Source: Babylonia areolata
Taxonomy: Eukaryota; Mollusca; Gastropoda; Neogastropoda; Buccinidae
Length of the DNA: 64,000 bases
Direction: 5' to 3'
NCBI RefSeq assembly: GCF_041734735.1
Contig: NC_134878.1
Coordinates: 37,396,883 to 37,460,882, forward strand
The notes under the pieces are model-generated. The model saw nothing but the letters and a program-made list of their open reading frames with translations. It was not told the DNA's origin and searched no databases. The position numbers and the translations under genes are program-made. Each line of letters begins with the position of its first letter. Within the stretch, counting starts at the first letter, position 1. Positions 1 to 13,900 of the stretch are shown piece by piece.

Positions 1-3000
1 CAGTTTTGTCGCAGTGTGTGTGACATTCTACACTGACACAGTTGTTGGCTCTGGTCAGTTTTGTCGCAGTGTGTGTGACATTCTACACTGACACAGTTGT
101 TGGCTCTGGTCAGTTTTGTCGCAGTGTGTGTGACATTCTACACTGACACAGTTGTTGGCTCTGGTCAGTTTTGTCGCAGTGTGTGTGACATTCTACACTG
201 ACACAGTTGTTGGCTCTGGTCAGTTTTGTCGCAGTGTGTGTGACATTCTACACTGACACAGTTGTTGGCTCTGGTCAGTTTTGTCGCAGTGTGTGTGACA
301 TTCTACACTGACACAGTTGTTGGCTCTGGTCAGTTTTGTCGCAGTGTGTGTGACATTCTACACTGACACAGTTGTTGGCTCTGGTCAGTTTTGTCGCAGT
401 GTGTGTGACATTCTACACTGACACAGTTGTTGGCTCTGGTCAGTTTTGTCGCAGTGTGTGTGACATTCTACACTGACACAGTTGTTGGCTCTGGTCAGTT
501 TTGTCGCAGTGTGTGTGACATTCTACACTGACACAGTTGTTGGCTCTGGTCAGTTTTGTCGCAGTGTGTGTGACATTCTACACTGACACAGTTGTTGGCT
601 CTGGTCTGTTTTGTCGCAGTGTGTGTGACATTCTACACTGACACAGTTGTTGGCTCTGGTCAGTTTTGTCGCAGTGTGTGTGACATTCTACACTGACACA
701 GTTGTTGGCTCTGGTCAGTTTTGTCGCAGTGTGTGTGACATTCTACACTGACACAGTTGTTGGCTCTGGTCTGTTTTGTCGCAGTGTGTGTGACATTCTA
801 CACTGACACAGTTGTTGGCTCTGGTCAGTTTTGTCGCAGTGTGTGTGACATTCTACACTGACACAGTTGTTGGCTCTGGTCAGTTTTGTCGCAGTGTGTG
901 TGACATTCTACACTGACACAGTTGTTGGCTCTGGTCAGTTTTGTCGCAGTGTGTGTGACATTCTACACTGACACAGTTGTTGGCTCTGGTCAGTTTTGTC
1001 GCAGTGTGTGTGACATTCTACACTGACACAGTTGTTGGCTCTGGTCAGTTTTGTCGCAGTGTGTGTGACATTCTACACTGACACAGTTGTTGGCTCTGGT
1101 CAGTTTTGTCGCAGTGTGTGTGACATTCTACACTGACACAGTTGTTGGCTCTGGTCAGTTTTGTCGCAGTGTGTGTGACATTCTACACTGACACAGTTGT
1201 TGGCTCTGGTCAGTTTTGTCGCAGTGTGTGTGACATTCTACACTGACACAGTTGTTGGCTCTGGTCTGTTTTGTCGCAGTGTGTGTGACATTCTACACTG
1301 ACACAGTTGTTGGCTCTGGTCAGTTTTGTCGCAGTGTGTGTGACATTCTACACTGACACAGTTGTTGGCTCTGGTCAGTTTTGTCGCAGTGTGTGTGACA
1401 TTCTACACTGACACAGTTGTTGGCTCTGGTCAGTTTTGTCGCAGTGTGTGTGACATTCTACACTGACACAGTTGTTGGCTCTGGTCAGTTTTGTCGCAGT
1501 GTGTGTGACATTCTACACTGACACAGTTGTTGGCTCTGGTCAGTTTTGTCGCAGTGTGTGTGACATTCTACACTGACACAGTTGTTGGCTCTGGTCAGTT
1601 TTGTCGCAGTGTGTGTGACATTCTACACTGACACAGTTGTTGGCTCTGGTCAGTTTTGTCGCAGTGTGTGTGACATTCTACACTGACACAGTTGTTGGCT
1701 CTGGTCAGTTTTGTCGCAGTGTGTGTGACATTCTACACTGACACAGTTGTTGGCTCTGGTCAGTTTTGTCGCAGTGTGTGTGACATTCTACACTGACACA
1801 GTTGTTGGCTCTGGTCTGTTTTGTCGCAGTGTGTGTGACATTCTACACTGACACAGTTGTTGGCTCTGGTCAGTTTTGTCGCAGTGTGTGTGACATTCTA
1901 CACTGACACAGTTGTTGGCTCTGGTCAGTTTTGTCGCAGTGTGTGTGACATTCTACACTGACACAGTTGTTGGCTCTGGTCAGTTTTGTCGCAGTGTGTG
2001 TGACATTCTACACTGACACAGTTGTTGGCTCTGGTCAGTTTTGTCGCAGTGTGTGTGACATTCTACACTGACACAGTTGTTGGCTCTGGTCAGTTTTGTC
2101 GCAGTGTGTGTGACATTCTACACTGACACAGTTGTTGGCTCTGGTCAGTTTTGTCGCAGTGTGTGTGACATTCTACACTGACACAGTTGTTGGCTCTGGT
2201 CAGTTTTGTCGCAGTGTGTGTGACATTCTACACTGACACAGTTGTTGGCTCTGGTCTGTTTTGTCGCAGTGTGTGTGACATTCTACACTGACACAGTTGT
2301 TGGCTCTGGTCAGTTTTGTCGCAGTGTGTGTGACATTCTACACTGACACAGTTGTTGGCTCTGGTCAGTTTTGTCGCAGTGTGTGTGACATTCTACACTG
2401 ACACAGTTGTTGGCTCTGGTCAGTTTTGTCGCAGTGTGTGTGACATTCTACACTGACACAGTTGTTGGCTCTGGTCTGTTTTGTCGCAGTGTGTGTGACA
2501 TTCTACACTGACACAGTTGTTGGCTCTGGTCAGTTTTGTCGCAGTGTGTGTGACATTCTACACTGACACAGTTGTTGGCTCTGGTCAGTTTTGTCGCAGT
2601 GTGTGTGACATTCTACACTGACACAGTTGTTGGCTCTGGTCAGTTTTGTCGCAGTGTGTGTGACATTCTACACTGACACAGTTGTTGGCTCTGGTCAGTT
2701 TTGTCGCAGTGTGTGTGACATTCTACACTGACACAGTTGTTGGCTCTGGTCAGTTTTGTCGCAGTGTGTGTGACATTCTACACTGACACAGTTGTTGGCT
2801 CTGGTCAGTTTTGTCGCAGTGTGTGTGACATTCTACACTGACACAGTTGTTGGCTCTGGTCAGTTTTGTCGCAGTGTGTGTGACATTCTACACTGACACA
2901 GTTGTTGGCTCTGGTCAGTTTTGTCGCAGTGTGTGTGACATTCTACACTGACACAGTTGTTGGCTCTGGTCAGTTTTGTCGCAGTGTGTGTGACATTCTA

Positions 3001-6000
3001 CACTGACACAGTTGTTGGCTCTGGTCAGTTTTGTCGCAGTGTGTGTGACATTCTACACTGACACAGTTGTTGGCTCTGGTCAGTTTTGTCGCAGTGTGTG
3101 TGACATTCTACACTGACACAGTTGTTGGCTCTGGTCTGTTTTGTCGCAGTGTGTGTGACATTCTACACTGACACAGTTGTTGGCTCTGGTCAGTTTTGTC
3201 GCAGTGTGTGTGACATTCTACACTGACACAGTTGTTGGCTCTGGTCAGTTTTGTCGCAGTGTGTGTGACATTCTACACTGACACAGTTGTTGGCTCTGGT
3301 CAGTTTTGTCGCAGTGTGTGTGACATTCTACACTGACACAGTTGTTGGCTCTGGTCAGTTTTGTCGCAGTGTGTGTGACATTCTACACTGACACAGTTGT
3401 TGGCTCTGGTCAGTTTTGTCGCAGTGTGTGTGACATTCTACACTGACACAGTTGTTGGCTCTGGTCAGTTTTGTCGCAGTGTGTGTGACATTCTACACTG
3501 ACACAGTTGTTGGCTCTGGTCTGTTTTGTCGCAGTGTGTGTGACATTCTACACTGACACAGTTGTTGGCTCTGGTCAGTTTTGTCGCAGTGTGTGTGACA
3601 TTCTACACTGACACAGTTGTTGGCTCTGGTCAGTTTTGTCGCAGTGTGTGTGACATTCTACACTGACACAGTTGTTGGCTCTGGTCAGTTTTGTCGCAGT
3701 GTGTGTGACATTCTACACTGACACAGTTGTTGGCTCTGGTCTGTTTTGTCGCAGTGTGTGTGACATTCTACACTGACACAGTTGTTGGCTCTGGTCAGTT
3801 TTGTCGCAGTGTGTGTGACATTCTACACTGACACAGTTGTTGGCTCTGGTCAGTTTTGTCGCAGTGTGTGTGACATTCTACACTGACACAGTTGTTGGCT
3901 CTGGTCAGTTTTGTCGCAGTGTGTGTGACATTCTACACTGACACAGTTGTTGGCTCTGGTCAGTTTTGTCGCAGTGTGTGTGACATTCTACACTGACACA
4001 GTTGTTGGCTCTGGTCAGTTTTGTCGCAGTGTGTGTGACATTCTACACTGACACAGTTGTTGGCTCTGGTCAGTTTTGTCGCAGTGTGTGTGACATTCTA
4101 CACTGACACAGTTGTTGGCTCTGGTCAGTTTTGTCGCAGTGTGTGTGACATTCTACACTGACACAGTTGTTGGCTCTGGTCAGTTTTGTCGCAGTGTGTG
4201 TGACATTCTACACTGACACAGTTGTTGGCTCTGGTCAGTTTTGTCGCAGTGTGTGTGACATTCTACACTGACACAGTTGTTGGCTCTGGTCAGTTTTGTC
4301 GCAGTGTGTGTGACATTCTACACTGACACAGTTGTTGGCTCTGGTCAGTTTTGTCGCAGTGTGTGTGACATTCTACACTGACACAGTTGTTGGCTCTGGT
4401 CAGTTTTGTCGCAGTGTGTGTGACATTCTACACTGACACAGTTGTTGGCTCTGGTCTGTTTTGTCGCAGTGTGTGTGACATTCTACACTGACACAGTTGT
4501 TGGCTCTGGTCAGTTTTGTCGCAGTGTGTGTGACATTCTACACTGACACAGTTGTTGGCTCTGGTCAGTTTTGTCGCAGTGTGTGTGACATTCTACACTG
4601 ACACAGTTGTTGGCTCTGGTCAGTTTTGTCGCAGTGTGTGTGACATTCTACACTGACACAGTTGTTGGCTCTGGTCAGTTTTGTCGCAGTGTGTGTGACA
4701 TTCTACACTGACACAGTTGTTGGCTCTGGTCAGTTTTGTCGCAGTGTGTGTGACATTCTACACTGACACAGTTGTTGGCTCTGGTCAGTTTTGTCGCAGT
4801 GTGTGTGACATTCTACACTGACACAGTTGTTGGCTCTGGTCAGTTTTGTCGCAGTGTGTGTGACATTCTACACTGACACAGTTGTTGGCTCTGGTCTGTT
4901 TTGTCGCAGTGTGTGTGACATTCTACACTGACACAGTTGTTGGCTCTGGTCAGTTTTGTCGCAGTGTGTGTGACATTCTACACTGACACAGTTGTTGGCT
5001 CTGGTCAGTTTTGTCGCAGTGTGTGTGACATTCTACACTGACACAGTTGTTGGCTCTGGTCAGTTTTGTCGCAGTGTGTGTGACATTCTACACTGACACA
5101 GTTGTTGGCTCTGGTCAGTTTTGTCGCAGTGTGTGTGACATTCTACACTGACACAGTTGTTGGCTCTGGTCAGTTTTGTCGCAGTGTGTGTGACATTCTA
5201 CACTGACACAGTTGTTGGCTCTGGTCAGTTTTGTCGCAGTGTGTGTGACATTCTACACTGACACAGTTGTTGGCTCTGGTCAGTTTTGTCGCAGTGTGTG
5301 TGACATTCTACACTGACACAGTTGTTGGCTCTGGTCAGTTTTGTCGCAGTGTGTGTGACATTCTACACTGACACAGTTGTTGGCTCTGGTCAGTTTTGTC
5401 GCAGTGTGTGTGACATTCTACACTGACACAGTTGTTGGCTCTGGTCAGTTTTGTCGCAGTGTGTGTGACATTCTACACTGACACAGTTGTTGGCTCTGGT
5501 CAGTTTTGTCGCAGTGTGTGTGACATTCTACACTGACACAGTTGTTGGCTCTGGTCAGTTTTGTCGCAGTGTGTGTGACATTCTACACTGACACAGTTGT
5601 TGGCTCTGGTCAGTTTTGTCGCAGTGTGTGTGACATTCTACACTGACACAGTTGTTGGCTCTGGTCAGTTTTGTCGCAGTGTGTGTGACATTCTACACTG
5701 ACACAGTTGTTGGCTCTGGTCAGTTTTGTCGCAGTGTGTGTGACATTCTACACTGACACAGTTGTTGGCTCTGGTCAGTTTTGTCGCAGTGTGTGTGACA
5801 TTCTACACTGACACAGTTGTTGGCTCTGGTCAGTTTTGTCGCAGTGTGTGTGACATTCTACACTGACACAGTTGTTGGCTCTGGTCAGTTTTGTCGCAGT
5901 GTGTGTGACATTCTACACTGACACAGTTGTTGGCTCTGGTCTGTTTTGTCGCAGTGTGTGTGACATTCTACACTGACACAGTTGTTGGCTCTGGTCAGTT

Positions 6001-7884
6001 TTGTCGCAGTGTGTGTGACATTCTACACTGACACAGTTGTTGGCTCTGGTCAGTTTTGTCGCAGTGTGTGTGACATTCTACACTGACACAGTTGTTGGCT
6101 CTGGTCAGTTTTGTCGCAGTGTGTGTGACATTCTACACTGACACAGTTGTTGGCTCTGGTCTGTTTTGTCGCAGTGTGTGTGACATTCTACACTGACACA
6201 GTTGTTGGCTCTGGTCAGTTTTGTCGCAGTGTGTGTGACATTCTACACTGACACAGTTGTTGGCTCTGGTCTGTTTTGTCGCAGTGTGTGTGACATTCTA
6301 CACTGACACAGTTGTTGGCTCTGGTCAGTTTTGTCGCAGTGTGTGTGACATTCTACACTGACACAGTTGTTGGCTCTGGTCAGTTTTGTCGCAGTGTGTG
6401 TGACATTCTACACTGACACAGTTGTTGGCTCTGGTCAGTTTTGTCGCAGTGTGTGTGACATTCTACACTGACACAGTTGTTGGCTCTGGTCTGTTTTGTC
6501 GCAGTGTGTGTGACATTCTACACTGACACAGTTGTTGGCTCTGGTCAGTTTTGTCGCAGTGTGTGTGACATTCTACACTGACACAGTTGTTGGCTCTGGT
6601 CTGTTTTGTCGCAGTGTGTGTGACATTCTACACTGACACAGTTGTTGGCTCTGGTCAGTTTTGTCGCAGTGTGTGTGACATTCTACACTGACACAGTTGT
6701 TGGCTCTGGTCAGTTTTGTCGCAGTGTGTGTGACATTCTACACTGACACAGTTGTTGGCTCTGGTCAGTTTTGTCGCAGTGTGTGTGACATTCTACACTG
6801 ACACAGTTGTTGGCTCTGGTCTGTTTTGTCGCAGTGTGTGTGACATTCTACACTGACACAGTTGTTGGCTCTGGTCAGTTTTGTCGCAGTGTGTGTGACA
6901 TTCTACACTGACACAGTTGTTGGCTCTGGTCAGTTTTGTCGCAGTGTGTGTGACATTCTACACTGACACAGTTGTTGGCTCTGGTCAGTTTTGTCGCAGT
7001 GTGTGTGACATTCTACACTGACACAGTTGTTGGCTCTGGTCAGTTTTGTCGCAGTGTGTGTGACATTCTACACTGACACAGTTGTTGGCTCTGGTCAGTT
7101 TTGTCGCAGTGTGTGTGACATTCTACACTGACACAGTTGTTGGCTCTGGTCAGTTTTGTCGCAGTGTGTGTGACATTCTACACTGACACAGTTGTTGGCT
7201 CTGGTCAGTTTTGTCGCAGTGTGTGTGACATTCTACACTGACACAGTTGTTGGCTCTGGTCAGTTTTGTCGCAGTGTGTGTGACATTCTACACTGACACA
7301 GTTGTTGGCTCTGGTCAGTTTTGTCGCAGTGTGTGTGACATTCTACACTGACACAGTTGTTGGCTCTGGTCAGTTTTGTCGCAGTGTGTGTGACATTCTA
7401 CACTGACACAGTTGTTGGCTCTGGTCAGTTTTGTCGCAGTGTGTGTGACATTCTACACTGACACAGTTGTTGGCTCTGGTCAGTTTTGTCGCAGTGTGTG
7501 TGACATTCTACACTGACACAGTTGTTGGCTCTGGTCAGTTTTGTCGCAGTGTGTGTGACATTCTACACTGACACAGTTGTTGGCTCTGGTCAGTTTTGTC
7601 GCAGTGTGTGTGACATTCTACACTGACACAGTTGTTGGCTCTGGTCAGTTTTGTCGCAGTGTGTGTGACATTCTACACTGACACAGTTGTTGGCTCTGGT
7701 CAGTTTTGTCGCAGTGTGTGTGACATTCTACACTGACACAGTTGTTGGCTCTGGTCTGTTTTGTCGCAGTGTGTGTGACATTCTACACTGACACAGTTGT
7801 TGGCTCTGGTCAGTTTTGTCGCAGTGTGTGTGACATTCTACACTGACACAGTTGTTGGCTCTGGTCTGTTTTGTCGCAGTGTGT
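1..7884 (+). repeat. Homogeneous 55-bp satellite array, part 1
   Basis: About 143 head-to-tail copies of a 55-bp unit, all in one orientation. The unit begins (C)(A/T)GTTTTGTCGCAG, continues through a GTGTGTGTGACATTC core and ends in GTTGGCTCTGGT. By eye every copy is identical except for an A/T difference at the second base; the T form is the minority (for example at 606, 771, 1266, 1816, 2256). The length is not a multiple of three and stop codons recur as the frame rotates, so the array is not coding. Each unit carries a perfect 6-bp inverted repeat, CAGTGT and ACACTG, separated by 12 bases. No gene lies in this stretch. The satellite family is not one I recognise. Confidence 0.97.
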
Positions 7885-7984
7885 NNNNNNNNNNNNNNNN
7901 NNNNNNNNNNNNNNNNNNNNNNNNNNNNNNNNNNNNNNNNNNNNNNNNNNNNNNNNNNNNNNNNNNNNNNNNNNNNNNNNNNNN
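7885..7984. other. Assembly gap of 100 N
   Basis: Exactly 100 N interrupt the satellite array. The repeat phase shifts across the gap (units on the two sides are not a whole multiple of 55 bp apart), so the 100 N is a placeholder and not a measured length. The flanking units on both sides belong to a stretch where A- and T-form units alternate. Confidence 0.98.
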
Positions 7985-10900
7985 TTTTGTCGCAGTGTGT
8001 GTGACATTCTACACTGACACAGTTGTTGGCTCTGGTCTGTTTTGTCGCAGTGTGTGTGACATTCTACACTGACACAGTTGTTGGCTCTGGTCAGTTTTGT
8101 CGCAGTGTGTGTGACATTCTACACTGACACAGTTGTTGGCTCTGGTCTGTTTTGTCGCAGTGTGTGTGACATTCTACACTGACACAGTTGTTGGCTCTGG
8201 TCAGTTTTGTCGCAGTGTGTGTGACATTCTACACTGACACAGTTGTTGGCTCTGGTCTGTTTTGTCGCAGTGTGTGTGACATTCTACACTGACACAGTTG
8301 TTGGCTCTGGTCAGTTTTGTCGCAGTGTGTGTGACATTCTACACTGACACAGTTGTTGGCTCTGGTCTGTTTTGTCGCAGTGTGTGTGACATTCTACACT
8401 GACACAGTTGTTGGCTCTGGTCAGTTTTGTCGCAGTGTGTGTGACATTCTACACTGACACAGTTGTTGGCTCTGGTCTGTTTTGTCGCAGTGTGTGTGAC
8501 ATTCTACACTGACACAGTTGTTGGCTCTGGTCAGTTTTGTCGCAGTGTGTGTGACATTCTACACTGACACAGTTGTTGGCTCTGGTCTGTTTTGTCGCAG
8601 TGTGTGTGACATTCTACACTGACACAGTTGTTGGCTCTGGTCAGTTTTGTCGCAGTGTGTGTGACATTCTACACTGACACAGTTGTTGGCTCTGGTCAGT
8701 TTTGTCGCAGTGTGTGTGACATTCTACACTGACACAGTTGTTGGCTCTGGTCAGTTTTGTCGCAGTGTGTGTGACATTCTACACTGACACAGTTGTTGGC
8801 TCTGGTCAGTTTTGTCGCAGTGTGTGTGACATTCTACACTGACACAGTTGTTGGCTCTGGTCAGTTTTGTCGCAGTGTGTGTGACATTCTACACTGACAC
8901 AGTTGTTGGCTCTGGTCAGTTTTGTCGCAGTGTGTGTGACATTCTACACTGACACAGTTGTTGGCTCTGGTCAGTTTTGTCGCAGTGTGTGTGACATTCT
9001 ACACTGACACAGTTGTTGGCTCTGGTCAGTTTTGTCGCAGTGTGTGTGACATTCTACACTGACACAGTTGTTGGCTCTGGTCAGTTTTGTCGCAGTGTGT
9101 GTGACATTCTACACTGACACAGTTGTTGGCTCTGGTCTGTTTTGTCGCAGTGTGTGTGACATTCTACACTGACACAGTTGTTGGCTCTGGTCAGTTTTGT
9201 CGCAGTGTGTGTGACATTCTACACTGACACAGTTGTTGGCTCTGGTCTGTTTTGTCGCAGTGTGTGTGACATTCTACACTGACACAGTTGTTGGCTCTGG
9301 TCAGTTTTGTCGCAGTGTGTGTGACATTCTACACTGACACAGTTGTTGGCTCTGGTCTGTTTTGTCGCAGTGTGTGTGACATTCTACACTGACACAGTTG
9401 TTGGCTCTGGTCAGTTTTGTCGCAGTGTGTGTGACATTCTACACTGACACAGTTGTTGGCTCTGGTCAGTTTTGTCGCAGTGTGTGTGACATTCTACACT
9501 GACACAGTTGTTGGCTCTGGTCAGTTTTGTCGCAGTGTGTGTGACATTCTACACTGACACAGTTGTTGGCTCTGGTCTGTTTTGTCGCAGTGTGTGTGAC
9601 ATTCTACACTGACACAGTTGTTGGCTCTGGTCTGTTTTGTCGCAGTGTGTGTGACATTCTACACTGACACAGTTGTTGGCTCTGGTCTGTTTTGTCGCAG
9701 TGTGTGTGACATTCTACACTGACACAGTTGTTGGCTCTGGTCTGTTTTGTCGCAGTGTGTGTGACATTCTACACTGACACAGTTGTTGGCTCTGGTCAGT
9801 TTTGTCGCAGTGTGTGTGACATTCTACACTGACACAGTTGTTGGCTCTGGTCAGTTTTGTCGCAGTGTGTGTGACATTCTACACTGACACAGTTGTTGGC
9901 TCTGGTCTGTTTTGTCGCAGTGTGTGTGACATTCTACACTGACACAGTTGTTGGCTCTGGTCAGTTTTGTCGCAGTGTGTGTGACATTCTACACTGACAC
10001 AGTTGTTGGCTCTGGTCAGTTTTGTCGCAGTGTGTGTGACATTCTACACTGACACAGTTGTTGGCTCTGGTCAGTTTTGTCGCAGTGTGTGTGACATTCT
10101 ACACTGACACAGTTGTTGGCTCTGGTCTGTTTTGTCGCAGTGTGTGTGACATTCTACACTGACACAGTTGTTGGCTCTGGTCAGTTTTGTCGCAGTGTGT
10201 GTGACATTCTACACTGACACAGTTGTTGGCTCTGGTCAGTTTTGTCGCAGTGTGTGTGACATTCTACACTGACACAGTTGTTGGCTCTGGTCTGTTTTGT
10301 CGCAGTGTGTGTGACATTCTACACTGACACAGTTGTTGGCTCTGGTCTGTTTTGTCGCAGTGTGTGTGACATTCTACACTGACACAGTTGTTGGCTCTGG
10401 TCAGTTTTGTCGCAGTGTGTGTGACATTCTACACTGACACAGTTGTTGGCTCTGGTCAGTTTTGTCGCAGTGTGTGTGACATTCTACACTGACACAGTTG
10501 TTGGCTCTGGTCAGTTTTGTCGCAGTGTGTGTGACATTCTACACTGACACAGTTGTTGGCTCTGGTCTGTTTTGTCGCAGTGTGTGTGACATTCTACACT
10601 GACACAGTTGTTGGCTCTGGTCTGTTTTGTCGCAGTGTGTGTGACATTCTACACTGACACAGTTGTTGGCTCTGGTCTGTTTTGTCGCAGTGTGTGTGAC
10701 ATTCTACACTGACACAGTTGTTGGCTCTGGTCAGTTTTGTCGCAGTGTGTGTGACATTCTACACTGACACAGTTGTTGGCTCTGGTCAGTTTTGTCGCAG
10801 TGTGTGTGACATTCTACACTGACACAGTTGTTGGCTCTGGTCAGTTTTGTCGCAGTGTGTGTGACATTCTACACTGACACAGTTGTTGGCTCTGGTCAGT

Positions 10901-13900
10901 TTTGTCGCAGTGTGTGTGACATTCTACACTGACACAGTTGTTGGCTCTGGTCAGTTTTGTCGCAGTGTGTGTGACATTCTACACTGACACAGTTGTTGGC
11001 TCTGGTCTGTTTTGTCGCAGTGTGTGTGACATTCTACACTGACACAGTTGTTGGCTCTGGTCAGTTTTGTCGCAGTGTGTGTGACATTCTACACTGACAC
11101 AGTTGTTGGCTCTGGTCTGTTTTGTCGCAGTGTGTGTGACATTCTACACTGACACAGTTGTTGGCTCTGGTCAGTTTTGTCGCAGTGTGTGTGACATTCT
11201 ACACTGACACAGTTGTTGGCTCTGGTCAGTTTTGTCGCAGTGTGTGTGACATTCTACACTGACACAGTTGTTGGCTCTGGTCTGTTTTGTCGCAGTGTGT
11301 GTGACATTCTACACTGACACAGTTGTTGGCTCTGGTCAGTTTTGTCGCAGTGTGTGTGACATTCTACACTGACACAGTTGTTGGCTCTGGTCTGTTTTGT
11401 CGCAGTGTGTGTGACATTCTACACTGACACAGTTGTTGGCTCTGGTCTGTTTTGTCGCAGTGTGTGTGACATTCTACACTGACACAGTTGTTGGCTCTGG
11501 TCAGTTTTGTCGCAGTGTGTGTGACATTCTACACTGACACAGTTGTTGGCTCTGGTCTGTTTTGTCGCAGTGTGTGTGACATTCTACACTGACACAGTTG
11601 TTGGCTCTGGTCAGTTTTGTCGCAGTGTGTGTGACATTCTACACTGACACAGTTGTTGGCTCTGGTCTGTTTTGTCGCAGTGTGTGTGACATTCTACACT
11701 GACACAGTTGTTGGCTCTGGTCAGTTTTGTCGCAGTGTGTGTGACATTCTACACTGACACAGTTGTTGGCTCTGGTCTGTTTTGTCGCAGTGTGTGTGAC
11801 ATTCTACACTGACACAGTTGTTGGCTCTGGTCAGTTTTGTCGCAGTGTGTGTGACATTCTACACTGACACAGTTGTTGGCTCTGGTCAGTTTTGTCGCAG
11901 TGTGTGTGACATTCTACACTGACACAGTTGTTGGCTCTGGTCAGTTTTGTCGCAGTGTGTGTGACATTCTACACTGACACAGTTGTTGGCTCTGGTCTGT
12001 TTTGTCGCAGTGTGTGTGACATTCTACACTGACACAGTTGTTGGCTCTGGTCTGTTTTGTCGCAGTGTGTGTGACATTCTACACTGACACAGTTGTTGGC
12101 TCTGGTCTGTTTTGTCGCAGTGTGTGTGACATTCTACACTGACACAGTTGTTGGCTCTGGTCAGTTTTGTCGCAGTGTGTGTGACATTCTACACTGACAC
12201 AGTTGTTGGCTCTGGTCAGTTTTGTCGCAGTGTGTGTGACATTCTACACTGACACAGTTGTTGGCTCTGGTCAGTTTTGTCGCAGTGTGTGTGACATTCT
12301 ACACTGACACAGTTGTTGGCTCTGGTCTGTTTTGTCGCAGTGTGTGTGACATTCTACACTGACACAGTTGTTGGCTCTGGTCAGTTTTGTCGCAGTGTGT
12401 GTGACATTCTACACTGACACAGTTGTTGGCTCTGGTCTGTTTTGTCGCAGTGTGTGTGACATTCTACACTGACACAGTTGTTGGCTCTGGTCAGTTTTGT
12501 CGCAGTGTGTGTGACATTCTACACTGACACAGTTGTTGGCTCTGGTCAGTTTTGTCGCAGTGTGTGTGACATTCTACACTGACACAGTTGTTGGCTCTGG
12601 TCTGTTTTGTCGCAGTGTGTGTGACATTCTACACTGACACAGTTGTTGGCTCTGGTCAGTTTTGTCGCAGTGTGTGTGACATTCTACACTGACACAGTTG
12701 TTGGCTCTGGTCTGTTTTGTCGCAGTGTGTGTGACATTCTACACTGACACAGTTGTTGGCTCTGGTCAGTTTTGTCGCAGTGTGTGTGACATTCTACACT
12801 GACACAGTTGTTGGCTCTGGTCAGTTTTGTCGCAGTGTGTGTGACATTCTACACTGACACAGTTGTTGGCTCTGGTCAGTTTTGTCGCAGTGTGTGTGAC
12901 ATTCTACACTGACACAGTTGTTGGCTCTGGTCTGTTTTGTCGCAGTGTGTGTGACATTCTACACTGACACAGTTGTTGGCTCTGGTCAGTTTTGTCGCAG
13001 TGTGTGTGACATTCTACACTGACACAGTTGTTGGCTCTGGTCTGTTTTGTCGCAGTGTGTGTGACATTCTACACTGACACAGTTGTTGGCTCTGGTCAGT
13101 TTTGTCGCAGTGTGTGTGACATTCTACACTGACACAGTTGTTGGCTCTGGTCTGTTTTGTCGCAGTGTGTGTGACATTCTACACTGACACAGTTGTTGGC
13201 TCTGGTCAGTTTTGTCGCAGTGTGTGTGACATTCTACACTGACACAGTTGTTGGCTCTGGTCAGTTTTGTCGCAGTGTGTGTGACATTCTACACTGACAC
13301 AGTTGTTGGCTCTGGTCTGTTTTGTCGCAGTGTGTGTGACATTCTACACTGACACAGTTGTTGGCTCTGGTCTGTTTTGTCGCAGTGTGTGTGACATTCT
13401 ACACTGACACAGTTGTTGGCTCTGGTCAGTTTTGTCGCAGTGTGTGTGACATTCTACACTGACACAGTTGTTGGCTCTGGTCAGTTTTGTCGCAGTGTGT
13501 GTGACATTCTACACTGACACAGTTGTTGGCTCTGGTCAGTTTTGTCGCAGTGTGTGTGACATTCTACACTGACACAGTTGTTGGCTCTGGTCAGTTTTGT
13601 CGCAGTGTGTGTGACATTCTACACTGACACAGTTGTTGGCTCTGGTCAGTTTTGTCGCAGTGTGTGTGACATTCTACACTGACACAGTTGTTGGCTCTGG
13701 TCAGTTTTGTCGCAGTGTGTGTGACATTCTACACTGACACAGTTGTTGGCTCTGGTCAGTTTTGTCGCAGTGTGTGTGACATTCTACACTGACACAGTTG
13801 TTGGCTCTGGTCAGTTTTGTCGCAGTGTGTGTGACATTCTACACTGACACAGTTGTTGGCTCTGGTCAGTTTTGTCGCAGTGTGTGTGACATTCTACACT

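Noticed and set aside
7797-8072. Open frames across the assembly gap
   Set aside because: They exist only because N bases are read through; both sides are satellite with stops in rotated frames.
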